21,705 bases of DNA from Maricaulis sp963976135. GTDB taxonomy: Bacteria; Pseudomonadota; Alphaproteobacteria; Caulobacterales; Maricaulaceae. The translations under genes were made by a program, and so were the position numbers. Shown here piece after piece: positions 15,365 through 21,705 of this stretch. The notes under the pieces were generated by a model, which did not search any database, was not told the DNA's origin, and saw only the letters and a list, made by a program, of their open reading frames with translations. The stretch is taken from contig NZ_CAXBKN010000050.1 in assembly GCF_963976135.1 (NCBI RefSeq), positions 1-21,705 of the forward strand, written 5' to 3'. The number at the start of each line of letters is the position of its first letter. Positions within the stretch are counted from its first letter, which is position 1.

Positions 15365-18025
15365 ATGATGAAGCATCTGCTCGGGGCCTTGGTCGGTCTG
15401 GTTTTGGCGTCGGCACCGGCGTTGGCGCAATCTTCGCCGCTGGCTGGCCGATATGATGCGCAAATTCCAACGGCGCAGTCGGTCCTGGGTCATGAATTCG
15501 GTGCTGAAATTACACCGCCGGAACAGGCCATTGCCTATCTGAGAGCGCTGGAGGCGGCCGCTCCCGATCGCATCCGCGTCGTCGATTATGCCACGAGCTG
15601 GGAAGGCCGTCCGCTCGCCTATGCCATCATCGCCAGCCCGCAATCCCTTGAGCGGCTCGACGCAATCCAGGCCGATCTGCAACAACTGGCCGATCCGCGC
15701 GGGCTATCGGCCGATGCGCGCGACCGGCTGGTCGCCTCGACGCCGGCCGTCGTCTGGCTTTCCTATGGCGTCCATGGCGATGAGATTTCCTCGACCGATG
15801 CCGGCCTGCGGACCGCCTATCACCTGCTGGCATCGCGCAATGATACCGGGATCGACCAGATCCTGGATCAGACCATCATCATTATCGACCCGGTGCAAAA
15901 CCCCGATGGACGGGCGCGCTTCGTGCACAGTTTCGCCGCCGCGCGCGGTCTGCAGCCCGACGAGAACCGTTTCACGGCCGAACATGACCAGCCCTGGCCG
16001 GGCGGGCGCACCAATCACTATCTGTTCGACATGAATCGCGACTGGTTTGCGATGACCCAGCCGGAGACGCGCGGCCGCGTCGCGGCGATGCTCGAATGGC
16101 GCCCTCTCGTTGTCGTCGATGCACATGAAATGGGTGGCGATAGCAGCTATTTTTTCGCGCCGTCGGCTGAACCCTTCAATCCGCATGTGGTGCAGAGCCA
16201 GCGCGATGCCCAGGATTTGATCGGCCGCAATCATGGCCGCTGGTTCGACCAGTTCGGTTATGATTATTTCACGCGTGAAGTCTTTGACGCCTTCTATCCG
16301 GGCTATGGCGATATGTGGCCAACCCTGCAGGGCGCGGTGGCGATGACCTATGAGCAGGCCTCGGCCCGCGGTCTGGTCTGGCGCCGGCGCGATGGCTCGC
16401 TTCTCACCTATGGTGAAGCCGTCGAACATCACTATGTTGCCAGCCTGTCGACGGTCGAAGTCGTGGCCGCCAATCGCGAGCGCTTCGTGCGCGATTACCT
16501 CAATTTCCGCGCTTCGGCGGCCAGCGATGAGAGCGGGCCGCAATCGGTCCTGCTCGATCTGTCCACCAATCGCTGGGGCGCCGAGCGGCTGGCCCGTTCG
16601 CTGGTCGCGCAGGGCATTGAGGTCGGCCGGGTCGCAGGCCCGGTTTCCGCTTGCGGCGCCCGGTTTGAAGACGGTGCGTTTGAGGTCAGTTTCAACCAGC
16701 CCGCGGGCCGGCTGGCGCGGACATTGCTCGAAGACACCACGGAATTGCCGGGCGATTTCATGCAGGAGCAGGAAAGCCGCCGGGCGCGCGGATTGAGCGC
16801 TGAACTCTATGACGTGACCGCCTGGTCCCTGCCTTTGATGCACAATGTCAATTCCGTCGTCTGCCGCCGTGATCCGGGCCTGAGCCGTCAGCCGGTTGCT
16901 GCCGATGATGCGATTGCCTCGACCGGTTCCAGTGCCGGCGCCGCCTGGGGCTATGCGATTGCCTGGGAGGATGCCGGCCAGGCGCGTCTGGTGGCAGCGC
17001 TCGCCGCGGCCGGTGTCCCGGCCCGTTCCAGCGATGTGGCTTTCACGATTGGTGAGCGGACATTCCCGCGCGGCAGCGTCGTCGTGCCGCGTCATGGTGC
17101 GCCAGCCAATCTCGACCGTCTGATTGCCCGCCTCGGCAGTGAAATTGGCGCCCGCTTTGTCGGTCTCGCCTCAAGCTGGGTTGATGAAGGCCCCAATCCG
17201 GGTTCCGAACATTTCCTGCCGGTTCGGGCCCCACGTATCGCGATGCTCTGGGATAACGGGACTGATTCAAACTCGGCCGGTGCCACGCGTTATGTGCTGG
17301 AGCAACGCTATGGCATGCCGGTCAGCATCATTCGCGCCGGCACGCTGGCGCGGGCCGATCTGTCGGTCTTTGATGTCCTGATCCTGCCGGAGCAGGGCCG
17401 CAGCGGTTATGCCTCAGTGCTCGGGTCCAGCGGGTCGGATCAATTGACCCGCTTTGTCCGCGCCGGTGGTGTGCTGGTCGGGCTCGGAGATGCAACGCGC
17501 TGGCTGGCGGATCCGGAAGTGGGTCTGATCCCGGCCCGCCGCGAACGGGCCGCCGAGACGCCGCGTGCAAGTGCGCAGGACCAGGCCGTGGTTGATGCGG
17601 TGGTGCTGGCCAGTGCGGACGAACTCGATGCGGTGCAGGCCGAGCAGGGCGCGATGCCGGATTATTCGCCCGGTGCGCTGCTGCGGGTCGAGGCCAATCC
17701 GGATGCCTGGATGTCGGCGGGCTATTCGCGCGGCGCGGCGGCGCTGGTGACCGGTTCCGATATCTACGCCCCCGTCAGCCGCGATGCCGCCGATACGGCA
17801 ATGCGGTTTGCCGGACCGGAGACACTATTGGCGGGCGGTTATATGTGGGCTGAATCGGCGTCGCAGATTGCCTTCAAACCCTTCGTCATCTCCAATTCCA
17901 TGGGCGCGGGCCAGGTGATCGCCTTCACCCAGGCACCGACGACCCGCGCTTATCTGGAAGGGCTGGACCTTCTGCTGCTCAATGCTGTCCTGCTGGGGCC
18001 GGCCCATAGTCGCGGCATGCGCTGA
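15365..18025 (+). CDS. Secreted M14-family zinc metallopeptidase (carboxypeptidase-like)
   Basis: From the ATG at 15365 the protein is 886 residues with a signal peptide (MMKHLLGALVGLVLASAPALA, 1-21). The M14 domain (about 50-380) shows the zinc ligands HGDE (H137, E140) and H254 in VDAHEMGG, the substrate-binding pair N224-R225 in FDMNRDWF, and the catalytic Glu E330 in AMTYEQA. All key residues are therefore present. The C-terminal half (about 540-880) contains a class I glutamine-amidotransferase-like Rossmann region (RIAMLWDNGTDSNSAG, FDVLILPEQG, FVRAGGVLVGLGD), as in other long bacterial M14 proteins. It probably acts in the periplasm or outside the cell on peptides; the substrate is unknown. 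An upstream in-frame start at 15269 would displace the signal peptide, so I reject it. It ends 19 bases from the convergent uup stop. Confidence 0.88.
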   Translation: MMKHLLGALVGLVLASAPALAQSSPLAGRYDAQIPTAQSVLGHEFGAEITPPEQAIAYLRALEAAAPDRIRVVDYATSWEGRPLAYAIIASPQSLERLDAIQADLQQLADPRGLSADARDRLVASTPAVVWLSYGVHGDEISSTDAGLRTAYHLLASRNDTGIDQILDQTIIIIDPVQNPDGRARFVHSFAAARGLQPDENRFTAEHDQPWPGGRTNHYLFDMNRDWFAMTQPETRGRVAAMLEWRPLVVVDAHEMGGDSSYFFAPSAEPFNPHVVQSQRDAQDLIGRNHGRWFDQFGYDYFTREVFDAFYPGYGDMWPTLQGAVAMTYEQASARGLVWRRRDGSLLTYGEAVEHHYVASLSTVEVVAANRERFVRDYLNFRASAASDESGPQSVLLDLSTNRWGAERLARSLVAQGIEVGRVAGPVSACGARFEDGAFEVSFNQPAGRLARTLLEDTTELPGDFMQEQESRRARGLSAELYDVTAWSLPLMHNVNSVVCRRDPGLSRQPVAADDAIASTGSSAGAAWGYAIAWEDAGQARLVAALAAAGVPARSSDVAFTIGERTFPRGSVVVPRHGAPANLDRLIARLGSEIGARFVGLASSWVDEGPNPGSEHFLPVRAPRIAMLWDNGTDSNSAGATRYVLEQRYGMPVSIIRAGTLARADLSVFDVLILPEQGRSGYASVLGSSGSDQLTRFVRAGGVLVGLGDATRWLADPEVGLIPARRERAAETPRASAQDQAVVDAVVLASADELDAVQAEQGAMPDYSPGALLRVEANPDAWMSAGYSRGAAALVTGSDIYAPVSRDAADTAMRFAGPETLLAGGYMWAESASQIAFKPFVISNSMGAGQVIAFTQAPTTRAYLEGLDLLLLNAVLLGPAHSRGMR

Positions 18026-18044
18026 CGGCTTCGGGACCGGGGGC

Positions 18045-19850
18045 TTACTCGCCCTCGATCTCGACGCGTTCGGCTTCCAGTTCGAGCCAGCGATCTTCCT
18101 TCTCCGACCGTGAGGCCAGGGCTGCAGCGAGGTCCTTGCTTGCCTTGGTGAAGCGGGCCGTGTCCTTGAATATGTCCGGATCGGCGAGCTCGGTTTCGAG
18201 CTTGGTGATGGCCTTGTCGAGCACGTCGATCTCGCCGGGCAGAAGCTTGAGCGCATAGCGGTCCTTGTTGGCCATCTTGCGCTTTTCGACCCGTGGCGGC
18301 GCGGCCATTTTGGCGGCGGCCTTGCGGTTCGGCGCGACATCACCGCCGAGCGGCGTCAGTCCATAGCCGCGCTGGGACACCATGTCGGAATAGCCACCGG
18401 CATATTCGGTCCAGTTCCCGTCGCCCTCGGCAATCAGGACGCTGGTACAGACGCGGTCGAGAAAATCGCGGTCATGCGAGACGATGAAGACGGTACCGGA
18501 ATACTCGTCGATCAGGGCTTGCAGCAGGTCGAGGGTTTCCAGATCGAGATCATTGGTCGGCTCGTCGAGCACCAGGAGGTTGGACGGCAGGGCCAGCGCG
18601 CGTGCCAGCATGACGCGCGCCTTCTCGCCGCCGGACAAGACCTCGATCGGGGTATTGATCTGCTCCGGCGGGAACAGGAAATCCTTCATATAGGCAATGA
18701 CATGCTTGGACTGGCCATTGACCTCAACGGTATTGCCGCCGCCCTGGGTGAGGGCTTCGGACAGTGTCCATTGCGGCTGTAGCGCGACACGCTTCTGGTC
18801 GAGACTGGCCATTTCCAGCTTGGTGCCGAGGCGCACTTCGCCGCTATCGGGTGCCAGATTGCCGGTCAGCAGGTTGAGCAGGGTCGTCTTCCCCGCGCCG
18901 TTCGGGCCGATCAGCCCGATCCGGGCACCCCGCGCGATCTTGATCGAGAAATCCTTGACGATATCGCGGCCTTCATAGGCCTTGTTGATCGCGATCGCCT
19001 CGGCGACCAGCTTGCCGGAATCCTGGGCCGCGGAGGATTGCAGATTGACCTGGCCCTGGGGGCCGCGATGCTCGCGGCGCTGCTGGCGCAGACCCTGCAG
19101 GTCGGACAGGCGCTTCACATTGCGCTTGCGCCGCGCGGTGACGCCATAGCGCAGCCAGTGTTCCTCGCGCACGATCTTGCGGTCGAGCTTGTGCATTTCC
19201 AGCTGCTCGGCTTCGAGCACTTCGTCACGCCAGGCTTCAAAGGCGGAGAAACTGCGTTCCATCAGCCGCGTGCGGCCACGATCGAGCCAGAGCGTCTTGC
19301 GCGAGAGATTGGACAGGAAGCGCCGGTCATGGCTGATCAGAACCAGGGCGGACCGGCTCGATTTCAGCTCGGATTCCAGCCATTCAATTGCTGGCAGGTC
19401 GAGGTGATTGGTCGGCTCGTCGAGCAGGAGAATGTCCGGGCTCGGAGCGAGCGCCTGGGCCAGGGCGGCGCGGCGGGCTTCGCCGCCGGACAGGACTTTG
19501 GGATCTTCCAGCCCGGTCAGGCCGAGATGTTCCAGCAGGTATTGGGCGCGATAGGGATCATCGCCGCCGGTCAGGCCGGACTCGACATACGCCATCACCG
19601 TCTTGAATTTCGTCAGGTCGGGATCCTGCTCGAGATAGCGGATCGTCGAGCCGGGATGGACGAAGCGTTCGCCTTCGTCGGGCTCGACTGTGCCGGCGGC
19701 GACTTTCATCAGCGTCGACTTGCCCGAGCCATTGCGGCCGACCAGGCACAGGCGTTCGCCCTCGCCAACGCTGAGATCAGCGCCGTCGAGCAGGGCGGTG
19801 ACGCCGAAGGTGAGGTGGATATTCTGGAGCGTGAGAAGAGGTGGAGCCAT
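18045..19850 (-). CDS. uup: ABC-F family ATPase Uup
   Basis: The 601-residue protein (from the ATG at 19850) has two ABC cassettes and no membrane segment. Cassette 1: Walker A GRNGSGKST (38-46), signature LSGGE (120-124), Walker B LLLDEPTNHLD (141-151). An ABC-F linker rich in Arg/Glu lies near 205-265 (WRDEVLEAEQLEMHKLDRKIVREEHWLRYGVTARRKRN). Cassette 2: GPNGAGKTT (315-323), LSGGEKARVMLARAL (405-419), LLVLDEPTNDLD (425-436). The C-terminal coiled-coil extension (about 525-601) is the feature that separates Uup from EttA and other ABC-F proteins. ABC-F proteins act on ribosomes, and Uup is also linked to DNA branch structures and transposon excision. In-frame upstream starts at 19862 (ATG) and 19886 (GTG) exist, but homology-like sequence begins at MAPPLLTL. 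It is divergent from marR, with a palindrome between them. Confidence 0.92.
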   Translation of the reverse strand: MAPPLLTLQNIHLTFGVTALLDGADLSVGEGERLCLVGRNGSGKSTLMKVAAGTVEPDEGERFVHPGSTIRYLEQDPDLTKFKTVMAYVESGLTGGDDPYRAQYLLEHLGLTGLEDPKVLSGGEARRAALAQALAPSPDILLLDEPTNHLDLPAIEWLESELKSSRSALVLISHDRRFLSNLSRKTLWLDRGRTRLMERSFSAFEAWRDEVLEAEQLEMHKLDRKIVREEHWLRYGVTARRKRNVKRLSDLQGLRQQRREHRGPQGQVNLQSSAAQDSGKLVAEAIAINKAYEGRDIVKDFSIKIARGARIGLIGPNGAGKTTLLNLLTGNLAPDSGEVRLGTKLEMASLDQKRVALQPQWTLSEALTQGGGNTVEVNGQSKHVIAYMKDFLFPPEQINTPIEVLSGGEKARVMLARALALPSNLLVLDEPTNDLDLETLDLLQALIDEYSGTVFIVSHDRDFLDRVCTSVLIAEGDGNWTEYAGGYSDMVSQRGYGLTPLGGDVAPNRKAAAKMAAPPRVEKRKMANKDRYALKLLPGEIDVLDKAITKLETELADPDIFKDTARFTKASKDLAAALASRSEKEDRWLELEAERVEIEGE

Positions 19851-19936
19851 GAGGCACCGCATACAGGTCCGCGCGATGAAGGTCACGGTCCGCGATCAGG
19901 TCGGCGGGCGGAAAAACCAAACCCGTCCAAAAAGTA

Positions 19937-19970
19937 ATTATACGGTAAATTGCGCAATTTATTGTATGAT
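19937..19970. promoter_or_regulatory. Back-to-back promoter elements for uup and marR
   Basis: On the minus strand, 19942-19937 reads TATAAT, a perfect -10 pointing toward uup. On the plus strand, TATGAT (19965-19970) is a good -10 pointing toward marR about 30 bases before its ATG. Neither has a clear -35 at standard spacing. The 16-bp palindrome lies between the two hexamers. The region is strikingly AT-rich compared with its surroundings. The 149-base gap 19851-19999 contains no gene. Confidence 0.45.
19946..19961. promoter_or_regulatory. Perfect 16-bp palindrome, likely MarR operator
   Basis: TAAATTGCGCAATTTA is its own reverse complement across all 16 bases. It sits between the divergent -10 elements and 39 bases before the marR ATG. 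MarR-family dimers bind palindromes of this size and AT/TTGC-rich type, usually in their own promoter, so autorepression is the simplest reading. Occupancy would also block the uup promoter. Confidence 0.65.
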
Positions 19971-19999
19971 GTTAGGCAGGCGTTCAAACTGACCCTGGT

Positions 20000-20521
20000 A
20001 TGGCGACAATATCCATGAGTGATATCCCGTTCTTCGGCCGCCCTGCGGCCTTTGCCCTGCGAGTTCGCCAGGCTTCGGCGGCGCTGTATGAGCAGATGGA
20101 TCAATGTCTGCAGGCGCACGGGCTGACGCTGCCCGCCTATGCGACCAGCCTTGTCCAGACACTCTATCATGGCGGACCGCAATCCGTGTCGGCGCTGGCT
20201 GAACGCCTGGGCCTGTCACACCAGCTCGCCTCCCAGCGTCTGCGATGGCTCGTCAAGGAGGGCCTGGTTGTGATCGGTGATGATCCGAATGACCGCCGCC
20301 GCCGTCTGGTCAGCCTGACGCCGGCCGGTCAGACCGAGGGTGACAAGCTTCAGGCCTTCCTGCCCAAGCTGGAACAGGCCTATCGCGACCTGTTCGACGA
20401 GATCGGGATGGATTTGCACAAGGGCATGGTTGATGCTCGCACGGCACTCTTGGCCCGCCCGCTGCTGGCCCGGATGCAGACGGAAACCGTGACACAGGCG
20501 CCGCAACACAGCGCCGGATAG
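20000..20521 (+). CDS. MarR-family transcriptional regulator
   Basis: The 173-residue protein has the MarR arrangement: N-terminal dimerisation helix (about 15-40), winged helix (about 48-110) with the recognition helix in SVSALAERLGLSHQLASQRLRWLVKEGLV (62-90), and a wing with the family hallmark DDPNDRRRRLVSLTPAG (94-110, D-x-R-x-R type). C-terminal helices close the dimer. MarR proteins are usually repressors released by small ligands. Two starts are possible, ATG 20000 and ATG 20015; neither has a strong ribosome-binding tract, and I keep 20000. It is followed by the ABC exporter genes on the same strand 142 bases downstream, which are plausible targets, and is divergent from uup. Confidence 0.88.
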   Translation: MATISMSDIPFFGRPAAFALRVRQASAALYEQMDQCLQAHGLTLPAYATSLVQTLYHGGPQSVSALAERLGLSHQLASQRLRWLVKEGLVVIGDDPNDRRRRLVSLTPAGQTEGDKLQAFLPKLEQAYRDLFDEIGMDLHKGMVDARTALLARPLLARMQTETVTQAPQHSAG

Positions 20522-20559
20522 CTCGAATGACGGGGATTGCGCCAGGGCGTGTCCCCCTG

Positions 20560-20572
20560 CTATCGGCGATAG
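20560..20572. repeat. 13-bp inverted repeat upstream of the ABC gene
   Basis: CTATCG-G-CGATAG (20560-20572) lies in the 142-base gap between marR and the ABC ATPase gene. It could be an operator for the transporter promoter or a chance palindrome. It does not match the 16-bp marR palindrome. No clear promoter or T-run accompanies it, and nothing else was recognised in the gap. Confidence 0.3.
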
Positions 20573-20663
20573 GCTGGTGGTATGGACTGACAAACTGCGC
20601 GGCCAATCCGGCCGGGAATGGCAATCAAGAGGGGCGGGGCCCGCAAGTGGCCGCGATTACAAC

Positions 20664-21554
20664 ATGCTGGAAATCAAGGGACTGTCGAAAACCTACGGCA
20701 ATAAGGTACGCGCGCTCGACGGGGTGGATCTGTCCATTCCCAAGGGGATGTTCGGCCTGCTTGGCCCCAATGGCGCGGGCAAATCGACCCTGATGCGTAC
20801 GATTGCAACGCTGCAGGCACCCGACAAGGGCACGCTGACCTTCGGCGAAATCGATATTCTCAAGGATCCCCAGGCCCTGCGCGCCACTCTGGGCTACCTG
20901 CCACAGGATTTCGGCGTCTATCCGCGCATGTCGGCGCGGGCCATGCTCGACCATCTCGCTGTCCTCAAGGGCATTTCCAACGGCAAGCAGCGCAAGGAAG
21001 TCGTCACCGGCCTGCTCGAACAGACCAATCTGGCGCAGCATGCCAACAAGGCCGTCGCCAGCTTTTCCGGCGGCATGCGCCAGCGCTTTGGCATCGCCCA
21101 GGCCCTGCTCGGCGATCCGCAATTGATCATTGTCGATGAACCGACCGCCGGCCTCGACCCGGAAGAGCGCAATCGTTTCCACAATCTGCTCTCGGAAATC
21201 GGCGAGAATGTCGTCGTCATCCTCTCCACCCATATCGTCGAGGATGTCTCTGACCTGTGCCCGAACATGGCGATCATGAATGGCGGCAAGATCGTCGCCA
21301 AGGGCTCGCCCGGCGAGCTGATCGCGCAGATGGATGGCAAGGTCTGGGCGCGCACCATTGCGAAGTCCGAACTGGCCGGCCTGCGCAGCCAGTACAATAT
21401 CATCTCCGAGCGGCTGACCGTCGGACAGGTGCGGATCCACGTCGTTTCCGACAGTAATCCGGGTGAGGGCTTCGAGCCGATCCAGGCCGATCTGGAAGAC
21501 GTGTATTTCGCGACCATCCGCCAGGGCCAGTCCGCCCCGGCCGTCGCTGCCTGA
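20664..21554 (+). CDS. ABC transporter ATP-binding protein
   Basis: From the ATG at 20664 the protein is 296 residues with one complete nucleotide-binding domain: Walker A GPNGAGKST (34-42), Q-loop Q81 in GYLPQDFGVYP, signature FSGGMRQR (134-141, an F/M variant of LSGGQ), Walker B LIIVDEPTAGLD (154-165) and switch His190 in LSTHIVED. The C-terminal 80 residues form an accessory region ending in LEDVYFATI, usual in exporters of the CcmA/DrrA type. An in-frame GTG at 20577 would add 29 unrelated residues before the conserved MLEIKGLSKTYG, so I reject it. The membrane partner begins 29 bases downstream. The cargo is unknown; the neighbouring MarR regulator may control it. Confidence 0.92.
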   Translation: MLEIKGLSKTYGNKVRALDGVDLSIPKGMFGLLGPNGAGKSTLMRTIATLQAPDKGTLTFGEIDILKDPQALRATLGYLPQDFGVYPRMSARAMLDHLAVLKGISNGKQRKEVVTGLLEQTNLAQHANKAVASFSGGMRQRFGIAQALLGDPQLIIVDEPTAGLDPEERNRFHNLLSEIGENVVVILSTHIVEDVSDLCPNMAIMNGGKIVAKGSPGELIAQMDGKVWARTIAKSELAGLRSQYNIISERLTVGQVRIHVVSDSNPGEGFEPIQADLEDVYFATIRQGQSAPAVAA

Positions 21555-21583
21555 TCCTCGAACCTGAACGGAAGGAGCTTATC

Positions 21584-21705
21584 ATGCTCTCCAAAATCGC
21601 CGGGTTCGAGATTCGCTATCAGCTGTTCTCGCCCACTTTCATTGCCGTATTCGCCATTTTCTTCCTGCTGGTTTTCGGTGGCATCACCATCGACAATATC
21701 CAGAT
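21584..21705 (+). CDS. ABC transporter permease, likely permease/M1-aminopeptidase fusion type (5' end only)
   Basis: A strong ribosome-binding tract AAGGAG (21572-21577) precedes the ATG. Only 40 codons are visible: MLSKIAGFEIRYQL, then a hydrophobic first membrane segment (about residues 17-34) and GGITIDNIQ. This start is like that of large proteins combining an ABC-2-type permease with an M1 aminopeptidase-like domain, which commonly follow an ATPase of this kind. That specific assignment rests on recalled resemblance over 40 residues; an ABC-2 permease partner of the preceding ATPase is the safer statement. Confidence 0.65.
   Translation, partial: MLSKIAGFEIRYQLFSPTFIAVFAIFFLLVFGGITIDNIQ

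Noticed and set aside
14467..15456. Plus-strand open frame of 329 codons across the crp-like gene and into the peptidase leader
   Set aside because: It is a shadow of the Crp frame, whose cNMP-binding and HTH motifs are unmistakable.
15704..17095. Minus-strand open frame of 463 codons opposite the M14 peptidase
   Set aside because: The peptidase has all zinc and catalytic residues in the plus frame; the antisense frame has none of its own.
1..21705. CRISPR array, tRNA, rRNA, insertion sequence or prophage
   Set aside because: No regularly spaced repeats, no cloverleaf or rRNA-like segments, and no transposase, integrase or phage structural gene were seen on either strand.

Overview
The window is GC-rich, gene-dense bacterial chromosome with short intergenic gaps. 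TamA/TamB, an MscS–ZntB–L,D-transpeptidase cluster, Uup and an ABC/permease pair indicate a Gram-negative bacterium. The style of the proteins suggests an alphaproteobacterium, perhaps of the Maricaulis/Hyphomonas type; that placement is inference from protein resemblance only. No rRNA, tRNA, CRISPR array, transposase or phage gene was seen.

Left part, minus strand (1-8558): two envelope gene groups. tamA (GTG start at 8558) and tamB overlap or abut and encode the outer-membrane/inner-membrane translocation and assembly module. After a 122-base gap come an MscS-type mechanosensitive channel, a ZntB/CorA-type metal transporter overlapping it by 11 bases, and an L,D-transpeptidase whose ATG lies one base past the transporter stop. 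The transpeptidase runs off the left edge. A DUF3108-type exported protein (8742-9587, plus) is divergent from tamA.

Centre (9588-15123): the most unusual part. An apparent three-gene plus-strand operon encodes (i) a membrane-anchored TIR–TM–TPR protein, (ii) an unrecognised 201-residue cytosolic protein and (iii) a helical-repeat/SLOG-like/class III nucleotidyl cyclase protein. A Crp-type cyclic-nucleotide-responsive regulator converges on it, and the two 3' ends overlap by 18 bases. The gap before the TIR gene holds a perfect TGTGA-N6-TCACA Crp box (9610-9625) and then a strong stem-loop followed by a T-run. Cyclase, receptor and receptor-type DNA site thus occur in one locus with a TIR protein. 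I propose a self-contained nucleotide-signalling and possibly defence system; its function is untested inference.

Right part (15365-21705): a secreted M14-family zinc metallopeptidase with a C-terminal GATase-like region (plus), then a convergent uup ABC-F ATPase (minus). A MarR regulator (plus) is divergent from uup, with a perfect 16-bp palindrome between them that probably serves as its operator. Last come an ABC exporter ATPase and the first 40 codons of its permease, which resembles the start of ABC-permease/M1-aminopeptidase fusion proteins and is cut by the right edge.
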